Below are positions 24,599-32,544 of a stretch of DNA of 64,000 bases, piece by piece. How positions within the stretch are numbered: position 1 is the first letter of the stretch; each line of letters begins with the position of its first letter. The notes under the pieces were generated by a model that made no database searches, had not been told where the DNA came from, and saw only the letters and a program-made list of their open reading frames with translations. This DNA is from CAZJCK01 sp964544635. Lineage in GTDB: Bacteria; Zixibacteria; MSB-5A5; GN15; FEB-12. The position numbers were made by a program, and so were the translations under genes. The DNA lies in NCBI GenBank assembly GCA_964544635.1, contig CAZJCK010000005.1:10737-74736 (forward strand), written 5' to 3'.

Positions 24599-24940
24599 CT
24601 AACATGGTCCGGCGCAGGTGTGGTTTGAATGGCGCGCCAGATCGTCGCTGTACGGTTGACGCTCAGCCAGTTGGCCGACAAGGCTCACTACTTGCCCGAT
24701 AACCGGGTCACTGGATTCGGTCAGGCGGTAATGGACCCAGCGGCCGGCCCGACGGTCATTCACAAGGCTGAGCTGTCTGAGCTTGCCCATGTGGCGGGAG
24801 ACTGTCGGCTGCGGGACTTCCAGGATCTCGGTCAGGTCGCAGACACACAGTTCGCCCTTTGTCAACAGGACAAGCATGCGCAGTCGGATTGGCTCGGAGA
24901 GGGCCTTGAAGATATCGGCTTCGCGAGTCGCTATATTCAT
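24599..24940 (-). CDS. arsR: ArsR-family arsenite-responsive repressor
   Basis: The 113-residue winged-helix protein has Cys32 and Cys34 in ELCVCDL, the arsenite-binding site of classical ArsR (alpha-3 site), followed by the recognition helix around PQPTVSRHMGKL. A C-terminal HTCAGPC adds further thiols. It should repress its own operon and release DNA on arsenite or antimonite binding. It is the first gene of the operon, and an inverted repeat lies 8 bases upstream of its ATG. Confidence 0.93.
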   Translation of the reverse strand: MNIATREADIFKALSEPIRLRMLVLLTKGELCVCDLTEILEVPQPTVSRHMGKLRQLSLVNDRRAGRWVHYRLTESSDPVIGQVVSLVGQLAERQPYSDDLARHSNHTCAGPC

Positions 24941-24947
24941 GTATGCG

Positions 24948-24963
24948 AATATATCAATATATT
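24948..24963. promoter_or_regulatory. Candidate ArsR operator
   Basis: Perfect inverted repeat AATATAT-CA-ATATATT immediately upstream of the arsR start; AT-rich palindromes of this size in this position are typical ArsR-family sites. Confidence 0.55.
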
Positions 24964-24980
24964 AGCTGAGCGCAATACGT

Positions 24981-24996
24981 AAAATATTCGTATTTT
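24981..24996. promoter_or_regulatory. Second inverted repeat in the ars/HMA divergent region
   Basis: AAAATA-TTCG-TATTTT lies 17 bases from the first repeat, between the divergent arsR and HMA genes. It may be a second repressor site controlling the rightward promoter. Confidence 0.35.
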
Positions 24997-25013
24997 CGCT
25001 GCAAATATATCTC

Positions 25014-25042
25014 TTGGAAAAGCCGGATAAATACTGTATTAT
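25014..25042 (+). promoter_or_regulatory. Promoter of the Cys-repeat HMA gene
   Basis: TTGGAA (25014-25019), 17-base spacer and TATTAT (25037-25042). The leader to the ATG at 25292 would be about 240 bases, unusually long; I see no known riboswitch in it. Confidence 0.5.
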
Positions 25043-25291
25043 ATCGCAGAGGGGACGGCCAATTGCAACCGGTTCGGTTGCCGTACAGAATCCGAGAAAT
25101 CGGGATGATTTTTGGAACGAATCGGCCGGCCACGGTGTTTAACTCAGCAACGGCCTGAAAGCCGACAGAATTGGTCCACGTAATCAGTTCTGCGCTCGCT
25201 ACTACCGATAATGATGAAAATCGACTCAAAGTAAATGACGATGAAATTTAACACCCGCAACCCGCAACCGCAGAACGAGGAGCTCCCCGGT

Positions 25292-26103
25292 ATGAAAAAA
25301 CTACTTACGCTCAGCATCGCGGCCTTCGCCCTGATGGCATTTATGGCCGCCCCGACCAGTTTCGCCTGCGGCGAGAAGGCTGAAAACGCCAAGACCGCCT
25401 CGGCCGAAAAGTCCTGTGACTCCAAAGCCACCACCGCCAAGTTAGCCTCCGCCAAGGACAAGACCTGCAGCGCCAGCAAGGCGACCATGACTTCGGCTGA
25501 CAAGAAGGAATGCGCCAGCAAGGCCACCATGACTTCGGCCGAGAAGAAGGAATGCGNNNNNNNNNNNNNNNNNNNNNNNNNNNNNNNNNNNNNNNNNNNN
25601 NNNNNNNNNNNNNNNNNNNNNNNNNNNNNNNNNNNNNNNNNNNNNNNNNNNNNNNNAAGAAGGAATGCGCCAGCAAGGCCACCATGACTTCGGCCGAGAA
25701 GAAGGAATGCGCCGCTTTGTGCGCCGACAAGGCGACCGGCATGGCCAAGTACATTACTGAAGAACAGTGCCGCACCCTGTGCGCCCCGTACGGCGAGACC
25801 GCCACGGTCCGCATGGTGTCGATTGAAGGTATGACCTGTGGTGGCTGCGAAAACGCCATCAAGACCGCGCTGACCGAGATGGACGGCGTCTACAAGGTCG
25901 CCAAGGTTTGCCACGAGGCCGGTTTTGCCCTGGTCGTCGCTGACAAGAACTTGGTGCAGGACAATGTGCTGACACAGACTGTCGCCAATAAGGGCTTCAA
26001 GGCTGAGATCATCCCGGCTGCCGCCACGATGACTGCCGACAAGGCCGAAGGCGCCACCTGCAGTGGTAAGAAGGCCGAAGGTACGTCGGCCGCCGCTTAC
26101 TAA
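25292..26103 (+). CDS. Exported Cys-repeat protein with heavy-metal-associated (HMA) domain, interrupted by assembly gap
   Basis: The ATG at 25292 follows GAGGAG and starts a signal peptide (hydrophobic 5-22, cut near SFA). Next comes a tandem 14-residue repeat, CASKATMTSAEKKE, with one Cys per unit (42 bp per unit). The scaffold gap of 100 Ns (25557-25656) falls in this array; the frame changes across it only because the gap length is arbitrary, so true unit number is unknown. After the array a CAALCADK...EEQCRTLC part and an HMA domain follow, with the metal-binding GMTCGGC at the start of a ferredoxin-like fold. It is likely a periplasmic metal chaperone or sink, and sits opposite the ars operon. 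Confidence 0.75.
25515..25705 (+). repeat. Tandem 42-bp coding repeat, collapsed at a scaffold gap
   Basis: Units beginning with tgcgccagcaaggcc are visible on both sides of the Ns. At least two near-identical units are seen before the gap and one after; differences are limited to a GAC/GAG change (Asp/Glu). The gap most likely reflects a failure to assemble further copies. Confidence 0.8.
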
Positions 26104-26131
26104 GCTTAGCTGAGCGATCTGACGATATGAA

Positions 26132-26159
26132 AGCGGGAGCGTTGGCTCCCGCTTTTTTT
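26132..26159 (+). terminator. Intrinsic terminator after the HMA gene
   Basis: AGCGGGAGC-GTTG-GCTCCCGCT, a 9-bp stem followed by T7, 28 bases after the stop. Confidence 0.9.
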
Positions 26160-26215
26160 GTGCCCGGAAGCGGCTGAATCGACTAAACGGGAGTAAAACC
26201 ACTGTCGTTTAACCT

Positions 26216-27265
26216 GTGGAGATAGCAAGAGGTCTTGCCCTGAACCTGATCAAACGGCTACATTGCACCGTGCGCTTACGTCATTTCACAGCACTGCTGG
26301 GGCTGCTCATCCTGAGCGGCTCGGTTGAAGCGGCCCGTTTCGCCGGCGAGGCGTTCACCCTTGGCGTGGGCGGCCGCGGCCTGGCCATGGGCGGCGCCGT
26401 GGTGGCCGGACCGGCCGACGGTACCGCGTCGTATTGGAACCCCGCCCTGATGAACCGCTTGGACGGCCGTTACCTGTCGGCGATGCACGCCGAAACCTTC
26501 GGCTCCCTGCTTAACCATGACTTCGTCGGCTATGTCGATGCCCGCCCGGGTGGCGACGGATTCGTGCAGGCGTTCGGCTTCTATGTCTATTACCTCGGTG
26601 GTGGCGGCATCAACCTGACACGCCTCAACCCCAATACCGGCCGTCCGGAGGTCGAGCGCGAAGAATCACATGGTGATTACCTTGTCTCGGCGGCGCTGTC
26701 GGGAAGGCTGATGGATCGGATCGACATCGGTGCTACCGCCAAGATCATCTATCGTGACATCGGCACGGAATCGGGGTATGGTCTGACGCTTGATGTTGGT
26801 GCGCTCTACGATGCCACCCCGTGGGCGACACTCGGCCTGATGGTGAGCGATGTAACCACCGGCTTCATTCGTTACTCGGGTGGTTCGCTCATCCGGGATG
26901 AAGCGGGAGATTTTGAAAGCGACGCCAATACCGAGACGATCTACCCCACGGTGCGACCCGGCCTCCGGCTGCATCACGCCTACGACGACTTCACCGGATC
27001 GATCAGCTACACCGGTGACATCCGTTTCGAGAGCCTTGAGCGGACCGCCCAGTTGTGGAGCGGGCCGTTCTCCATGGATACCCACTATGGCGTCGAGGTT
27101 GGCTGGCGCGAGATGATTTTCGGCCGGGCCGGATTTGATATTGGTCGTTTCACTGCCGGCGGCGGCGTGATAGTTCGCGACATCACGGTCGACTTCGCCT
27201 ACCTGCACGATGACGATTTCGACGGTACCTTTCGGGTCAGTGCCGGTTACCGCTGGGGCGACTGA
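26216..27265 (+). CDS. PorV/UPF0164-like outer-membrane beta-barrel protein
   Basis: The 349-residue protein has a signal peptide ending SVEA and then the family opening GEAFTLGVGGRGLAMGGA with ASYWNPALMNRL, as in PorV/PorQ and related FadL-superfamily barrels of the FCB group. The rest consists of alternating strands and ends with an aromatic-rich strand (RVSAGYRW). It should span the outer membrane; some relatives carry substrates of type IX secretion, but no other type IX gene is seen here. The start is uncertain: a GTG at 26216 gives a long N-region of about 22 residues before the hydrophobic core, and later starts are possible. It converges on the next gene with 15 bases between stops. 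Confidence 0.75.
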   Translation: MEIARGLALNLIKRLHCTVRLRHFTALLGLLILSGSVEAARFAGEAFTLGVGGRGLAMGGAVVAGPADGTASYWNPALMNRLDGRYLSAMHAETFGSLLNHDFVGYVDARPGGDGFVQAFGFYVYYLGGGGINLTRLNPNTGRPEVEREESHGDYLVSAALSGRLMDRIDIGATAKIIYRDIGTESGYGLTLDVGALYDATPWATLGLMVSDVTTGFIRYSGGSLIRDEAGDFESDANTETIYPTVRPGLRLHHAYDDFTGSISYTGDIRFESLERTAQLWSGPFSMDTHYGVEVGWREMIFGRAGFDIGRFTAGGGVIVRDITVDFAYLHDDDFDGTFRVSAGYRWGD

Positions 27266-27280
27266 GAATCGACCGCGTCG

Positions 27281-27919
27281 TCAGTGGGCCGCAACCAATT
27301 CCTCGGCATGGGCCTTTGCCCGGGGCCAGTAGATGTCGACGACGAACATGCCGCGCAGTTCATTGACATCATACCCCACCGCCTGATCGTCCGGATACTT
27401 CTTCTCCAGGATCGTCAACACCTCTTCACTCATGGTGGCCTTGTCGCCGTGACAGTTCAGGCAGAGCTGCATGGTGCGAATGGGGCGGTAGTAGTGGTAG
27501 ACCAGCTCACCGTTATTTTTTGACCAGTAGTCGTAATGTTCGACCGGCACACTGCCGGTATCGGCGAACCTCGCCAGGATTTCGTACTGGGCGGAATCGA
27601 CAGCGTTGTCGGGATTGCGGTTGCGGTCTGATACCCGGTTGATGCTCCAGACCTGGTCCATGGCGAACTCGCGGGTCAGTTCCGGCGCTTTCATCTGGCA
27701 GACTGAGATTGCGTTGGGCGGCCCGCCCTCGCTCATCGCCGCCATCAGTTCCTTCTTCAGTGAACGTCCATAATCGTCCACCAGCCGGGTCGCTGCCTGG
27801 AGCGCCAGTTCTGCCTCGGCCTTGCCGACCGGGGCGGTGTTTTGTCCTTCCTGGGAATCCCCGCCGCAGCCGGTAATCAGCAAGACGGCCGTCAGCCCGA
27901 ATGAAACGATACCTCGCAT
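27281..27919 (-). CDS. DUF3365 (Tll0287-like) heme c lipoprotein
   Basis: The 212-residue protein has a lipoprotein signal (LLITGC) and a DUF3365 domain: an N-terminal helix pair, the segment WSINRVSDRNRNPDN that is conserved in the family, and a single c-type heme site CLNCH at about residue 152-156. DUF3365 domains are PAS-like heme-binding sensors, often fused to histidine kinases; here it is a stand-alone lipid-anchored periplasmic form. It would need cytochrome c maturation. It lies downstream of the patatin gene only by orientation (78-base gap on the other side). Confidence 0.8.
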   Translation of the reverse strand: MRGIVSFGLTAVLLITGCGGDSQEGQNTAPVGKAEAELALQAATRLVDDYGRSLKKELMAAMSEGGPPNAISVCQMKAPELTREFAMDQVWSINRVSDRNRNPDNAVDSAQYEILARFADTGSVPVEHYDYWSKNNGELVYHYYRPIRTMQLCLNCHGDKATMSEEVLTILEKKYPDDQAVGYDVNELRGMFVVDIYWPRAKAHAEELVAAH

Positions 27920-27996
27920 GGCAACACCTCCATCTCAAGTGGTCCTGTCATACAATACGGACTTCAGCCGCCATGATGCAAGCTCTTGTGGCAGAT

Positions 27997-30621
27997 TTAA
28001 AAGGCGAGGCCGACGTGGATATAGGTTTCGTCGATGCTCGGCTCGTCATCGGTCACGCCGTAACCGAATTCGATCGGGCCGATCGGGGAATCGACCGCCA
28101 GGTAGGCGCCAAAGCCGTTGCGAACATTGGCCAGCTTGATACTCTCAGTTTGGCCGTATACGTTGCCGATATCCCAGCGCAGCGACAGGAAGAGCCTGAG
28201 CGGCAGGCGGAAACGCAGCTCGTTGCTGATGAGGAAGAACTTGTCGCCGGCCAGTTGATAGGTGTTGTAGCCGGAGAACGAATGAGCGCCGCCGAGATAG
28301 AATTTCTCGGTGGGCGGCAGACCGGAACGGGACAGCCCGAGAGCAGCACGCGGGTGGTAGTTGACATCGCTGCCCAGCCGGATATACATCTCACCGGTTG
28401 AATAGAAACGGGTGTACTCGATGTCGCCGCCGAACAGCTTGCCGGCCAGGCGCAACTGCAAATGGTACTTGCTGCCGCGTTCGGGGAAGGGAATGCGGTC
28501 GAAGTTTTCAAGCAGCGACTCCAGCGTGATGAGGCGGAGGTTGTACTTGTCGGTATGGCGGCTGGAATGCAGCCGGGTTTCGATTTCCTCGAAAGCCACG
28601 CCGCCACTCACCTGTCCGAGCCGTGCAAGTTGCTGGCCGACAGTGAACTCGACACCGTCGGTTTTCTCCTTGCGACGATCGAACACATCACCATCGAGAG
28701 CATACAGGCTCCGAATCAGGCGGCTGTGATAAAAACGGAGCCCGGCTGTCAGGTAGGTCGACCAGATGCGGTTGGCCCGCAGGCCGGCATAGTAATGGCG
28801 GCGATCGGGAGAGTAGCGGCCGTGCAGCCGCGCCTCGATGCCGGCGCCAAGCAGGTTGTCATCGAGTATCGTTATGAACTCTTCAGAGTCGTAGTCGTCA
28901 TGCCAGTGCCAGCCGAGTCGTACCTGGGTGTAGGCCTTTTCAGTGACGCGCAACTGCACCGTCGCATCACCGTCGGATCTCACCACATCGACCGTCACCC
29001 GGTCGAACAGGTCGGTACCGTACAGGTTGGACAATCCCCTCGTCGCTTTCTCGTTGGAGTAGGCCTGGCCCGGCTTGAGTGGAAAGTACGAACGGACATA
29101 CCAGTCGGCGGTACGCTGATTATCCAGCACCACGACATTATCGATCACGGCCTCGTTGACCAGAATGGTGAGACGCTGCTGGTCGTAGTCGAAGTTGGCC
29201 GATTCAACGAAGGCGAGGTCGACACCGAGTCGGTGGTAAACTTCGACGATGCTGTCGAGTCCCGCCCGGATTCGGCTGCTGGTCAGGTACTCGGCGTCGC
29301 CGATTAAGAGGGCTGCCAGGCTGCTGTCATCGATTACGGTATTGTTTTCAAATGACAACTGGACCGCGTCGACGGCCAGCGACGGCCAGACGGTCAGTTC
29401 GAGGCTTGCCGAGGGAATCGCGGTATCGTTTTGCTGCTCCCAAATCAACGTGGCTTCGAGACGGAACAGGTCGTGGCGGACGCAGAGATTCTTGAGATAC
29501 TGACCAAGCTGCCAGGTTGGCAGGGTCTGATCGGAGAGCCGCCGCCGGGCGTCGGCGACTACACCGTTGGTGGTGTCGGACGACTCGACGGCCGAAATGT
29601 GGACCAGGTCTTCGTCCTGGCGCCGCTCGATGCGTGCCCTGATCTCGCGGGCTGCTTCCCGTCCGGCCCGATAGCCGATGCCAATCAGGCTGTCCTTGTA
29701 CTTGAAGTCGGTGGTGGTAAAGGTGCCCAGTTCCGGTTTTACCAGGTAGTCGGCGAGCGCGATCTGCTCGACCAGCTTGTTGTAGGTCATGATCGTGGTC
29801 ACCTGGCCGGCCAGATCGAACGGTGTGCGGAGATCTTCTTTGGAGAGGAGTGGTGTGGCCGTGTTGACAGCCACAATGAACAGCCCGGAGTCGCTCATGG
29901 TGTGCGCGATATCGACCGGAATCGGATTGACAATGCCGCCATCCATGAGAATCTGTCCGTTCGTTTCCAGGCCGCTCAGCGCCAGCGGGAAAGCCACTGT
30001 CGCCCGCATGGCGTCGGCCAGCGAACCAGCGTCGAGCACGACTTCCTCACCCGACACGACATCGGTGCAGACCGTCTTGAACGGTATCGGCAGGCGGCTG
30101 AAGTCGCCCGCGGCGCGATAAGCGGCCTCGGTGGTCAGTGAGGTCAGCAGGGCGGTGAGACGTTGCGCCTGGGTGAGGGCTTGCGGTACCACCGGACGCA
30201 GATTGTTGAAGCGGATGGCGACCAGGTGCTGATCGCGGTCCTGCCTCTGGGTGAGGAACATCTGGCGGCGCGACGGTTCGCTTGAGAAAAGGCCGCGGAA
30301 ATCGGTGCGCATGACAATCGCTTCTATTTCGTCGGCGGAGTACCCGGCCGAATAGAGGCCGCCGACAATGCCACCCATCGAAGTGCCTGCGATCGCCTCA
30401 ATCGAAATCCCTGCCTCGTTAAACGCCTGCAGCACGCCGATAGTGCTCAGGCCGCGGGCGCCGCCTCCGGAGATGGCCAGGCCGATCGGGAAGCTGCGCG
30501 AAGTATCGGCGGGATCAGCGCCGTCGAGTCCGCCCACCACGATACGCTCGATCGGAGCCGACGAGGCCGGCGTCAGCCCGGTACTGCCCAGCAGGAGAAT
30601 GACAAGCAGGGCAGTTTTCAC
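27997..30621 (-). CDS. Patatin-like phospholipase fused to POTRA and Omp85 barrel (PlpD-like)
   Basis: After a signal peptide (ALLVILLLGS...ASSA) the patatin domain shows GGGARG (oxyanion hole), the catalytic Ser in GTSMGG and the catalytic Asp in DGGIVNP. A linker, one POTRA-like domain (TILVNEAVIDNVVVL...) and a C-terminal 16-strand-type barrel ending in HVGLAF follow. This is the type Vd autotransporter plan of PlpD, whose barrel carries the lipase domain across or onto the outer membrane. The start is placed at the GTG at 30621 (874 residues), which begins the signal peptide; a TTG at 30684 has no ribosome site and would overlap the divergent methylase gene. Confidence 0.85.
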   Translation of the reverse strand: MKTALLVILLLGSTGLTPASSAPIERIVVGGLDGADPADTSRSFPIGLAISGGGARGLSTIGVLQAFNEAGISIEAIAGTSMGGIVGGLYSAGYSADEIEAIVMRTDFRGLFSSEPSRRQMFLTQRQDRDQHLVAIRFNNLRPVVPQALTQAQRLTALLTSLTTEAAYRAAGDFSRLPIPFKTVCTDVVSGEEVVLDAGSLADAMRATVAFPLALSGLETNGQILMDGGIVNPIPVDIAHTMSDSGLFIVAVNTATPLLSKEDLRTPFDLAGQVTTIMTYNKLVEQIALADYLVKPELGTFTTTDFKYKDSLIGIGYRAGREAAREIRARIERRQDEDLVHISAVESSDTTNGVVADARRRLSDQTLPTWQLGQYLKNLCVRHDLFRLEATLIWEQQNDTAIPSASLELTVWPSLAVDAVQLSFENNTVIDDSSLAALLIGDAEYLTSSRIRAGLDSIVEVYHRLGVDLAFVESANFDYDQQRLTILVNEAVIDNVVVLDNQRTADWYVRSYFPLKPGQAYSNEKATRGLSNLYGTDLFDRVTVDVVRSDGDATVQLRVTEKAYTQVRLGWHWHDDYDSEEFITILDDNLLGAGIEARLHGRYSPDRRHYYAGLRANRIWSTYLTAGLRFYHSRLIRSLYALDGDVFDRRKEKTDGVEFTVGQQLARLGQVSGGVAFEEIETRLHSSRHTDKYNLRLITLESLLENFDRIPFPERGSKYHLQLRLAGKLFGGDIEYTRFYSTGEMYIRLGSDVNYHPRAALGLSRSGLPPTEKFYLGGAHSFSGYNTYQLAGDKFFLISNELRFRLPLRLFLSLRWDIGNVYGQTESIKLANVRNGFGAYLAVDSPIGPIEFGYGVTDDEPSIDETYIHVGLAF

Positions 30622-30683
30622 TTGCCAACTATTCTGTCGGATCAAACCTTGCAACAAGAACGATGCCCTTCGAGGTGTACTCA

Positions 30684-31478
30684 ATGTCGGTTACTGCTAA
30701 AGAAATAAAGATATTACGATCACTCTCAACAAAAAAGGGTCGTCGCGAGCAGTCGCAGTTCGTCGCCGAAGGCGTGCGCCTGCTCGAAGAGGCCTTTCGT
30801 TTCGGGTTTCTGCCGGGTCGGCTGTATGCCAACCCGTCGAGCCTCACCGATCGCGGCATCGAACTGACCAAACGAGCGCAGCGCCAGAACATATCAGTTT
30901 TACAACTGAACAGTCGTGATCTCGCAAAAATCAGCGACACCGAAACAAGCCAGGGCCTGCTGGGCGTTTTCGACATGCCGTCGACGACCCTGGCCGAACT
31001 TTCGGCCACCGGGCCTCGTACCGTATTGGTGTGCGATCGAATCAGCGATCCCGGCAATCTCGGCACCCTGATTCGTGCCGCACTGGCCTTCGGCTTTCAG
31101 GCGGTCGTTTTGACCGCCGGTTCGGTCGAGCCGTTTGCACCCAAAACGGTTCGCTCGTCAGCCGGCGCCGTCTTTGGGCTGCCGGTCGTACTGGCAAACA
31201 CCGAGGATCTGCTGGGCTGGGTCGAGACATCCAACGCCCTGCTGGTAGCCTCGGATGCCGCTGCGCACAAGGAGCTGGACGGTACCATGCTGGTCGGGGA
31301 GCGCCCGGTAGTGCTGGCGATTGGCTCGGAGGCGGAGGGGCTGGACGAGGTCATCGGTGACAAGGCGAGCGTGCGCTGCCGTATTGCTCACCAGCCGACC
31401 GTGGAGTCGCTCAACGCCGCCATGGCCGGATCGATCCTGATGAAACAAGTGTATGACATTCACGAGGCCCGAAGATGA
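30684..31478 (+). CDS. TrmH/SpoU-family RNA 2'-O-methyltransferase
   Basis: The 264-residue enzyme uses S-adenosylmethionine to methylate a ribose in tRNA or rRNA. The SPOUT-knot motifs are clear: DRISDPGNLGTLIRAA (motif 1), LAIGSEAEGL (motif 2) and VESLNAAMAGSILM (motif 3). A short N-terminal substrate-binding domain with KKGRREQSQFVAEGVRLL is also typical. The ATG at 30684 has GAGG 8 bases upstream. The target base cannot be named; 23S rRNA as for RlmB is plausible. It overlaps the following DUF4097 gene by 4 bases. Confidence 0.88.
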   Translation: MSVTAKEIKILRSLSTKKGRREQSQFVAEGVRLLEEAFRFGFLPGRLYANPSSLTDRGIELTKRAQRQNISVLQLNSRDLAKISDTETSQGLLGVFDMPSTTLAELSATGPRTVLVCDRISDPGNLGTLIRAALAFGFQAVVLTAGSVEPFAPKTVRSSAGAVFGLPVVLANTEDLLGWVETSNALLVASDAAAHKELDGTMLVGERPVVLAIGSEAEGLDEVIGDKASVRCRIAHQPTVESLNAAMAGSILMKQVYDIHEARR

Positions 31479-32542
31479 AGATACTGCCGGCTACCACTCT
31501 TGCACTGCTGCTGACCGTCTGCCTCGGCATTGACTCCGGCCTGGCACAGGCCGTGGAAGAAATCGACGACGGCCTGTTTACGACGCGTGAGCTGTCACTT
31601 AAAGAAACCTATGGCCGCGGTGATCGCCTGGTGATACAGTCGGTTGAGTCGCTGCGCGGCACCATTCGCGTTGTCGCTGACGAGGTCAGCGACATCCGGG
31701 CCGATTATACCAAACAGGCCAGGGCGGCCAACCGATCGCTGGCCATCGACTATATTGACCGCATCGGGGTAACGTCGACGCCGACACCGACCGGCGCCGA
31801 AATCAGTCTCCGCGCGCCCAACCCGCCACCGTGGGAGGTCGATCGCGATGCCGGTATGGTCGTGATCGACGTGGTGGTGCCGCTCAACAGCTCAATCGAG
31901 ATTAACGCCCGCCTGTTCGATGTCGAGATTGTCGGACCGCTGGCCGAAGTCAGCGTGATGGAATCGCTCGGACGCATCAAGGTGCAGGGGGTGACGCGTC
32001 GGCTCGATATCGCCACCGCCAACCGTCGGGTGACGATTGAGGATGTGACGGGCGACGTGTTCGTGACCACGTCCAACTCGCTTCTGGAAGCGTACAACGT
32101 GCAGTGTGATTCAGGACGGCGGGCCGACTTCCGCAACGACGAAGGCGACATTCGGATTGAAACGTTCTCGGGCGAAATGACGGTGCGCAATTCGTACGGC
32201 CGAATCGACCTGACCGGGGTCAGCCTGCTCGGCAGCCGCAATCTCGTCCGAAGCGCCTACGGGCCGATCTATCTCGAACTGATCGATATAACCGACGCCC
32301 AGATAAAGCTGTCCAATCGCCAGGAAGATATCGAAGTTGAGATGCCCGAGGATCTGTCGGTTGTCTTGTCGCTGGCGGTGGAGGAGGACAGCCGTATCGA
32401 AGTATCGAACTTCACCATGCAACCGGAGCTGATCGAGCGCAACCGCCTGAGCATGATTGTCGGCGGCTCGGAATCGTTGATCAGCGGGTCGGTCAGTGGC
32501 AAGGGGAACATTTTTGTACGGGGCTATTCACGAAAGGAGTAA
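31475..32542 (+). CDS. Exported DUF4097-type beta-helix protein
   Basis: The 355-residue protein has a signal peptide (LALLLTVCLGIDSGLAQA) and a long array of short beta-strands with repeated V.G and I.V patterns (INARLFDVEIVGPLAEVSV, LDIATANRRVTIEDVTGDVFV), characteristic of DUF4097 adhesin-like right-handed beta-helices. It should be periplasmic or surface-exposed; function is unknown. It overlaps the methylase gene by 4 bases and is 2 bases before the SppA-fusion gene, so the three form one operon in which the two envelope proteins are probably linked. Confidence 0.75.
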   Translation: MKILPATTLALLLTVCLGIDSGLAQAVEEIDDGLFTTRELSLKETYGRGDRLVIQSVESLRGTIRVVADEVSDIRADYTKQARAANRSLAIDYIDRIGVTSTPTPTGAEISLRAPNPPPWEVDRDAGMVVIDVVVPLNSSIEINARLFDVEIVGPLAEVSVMESLGRIKVQGVTRRLDIATANRRVTIEDVTGDVFVTTSNSLLEAYNVQCDSGRRADFRNDEGDIRIETFSGEMTVRNSYGRIDLTGVSLLGSRNLVRSAYGPIYLELIDITDAQIKLSNRQEDIEVEMPEDLSVVLSLAVEEDSRIEVSNFTMQPELIERNRLSMIVGGSESLISGSVSGKGNIFVRGYSRKE

Positions 32543-32544
32543 TC

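Noticed and set aside
25235..25687. Apparent frameshift in the HMA gene
   Set aside because: The frame change is caused by the arbitrary 100-base gap, not by a mutation.
25515..25705. CRISPR-like repeats
   Set aside because: The 42-bp units are directly adjacent coding repeats without spacers.
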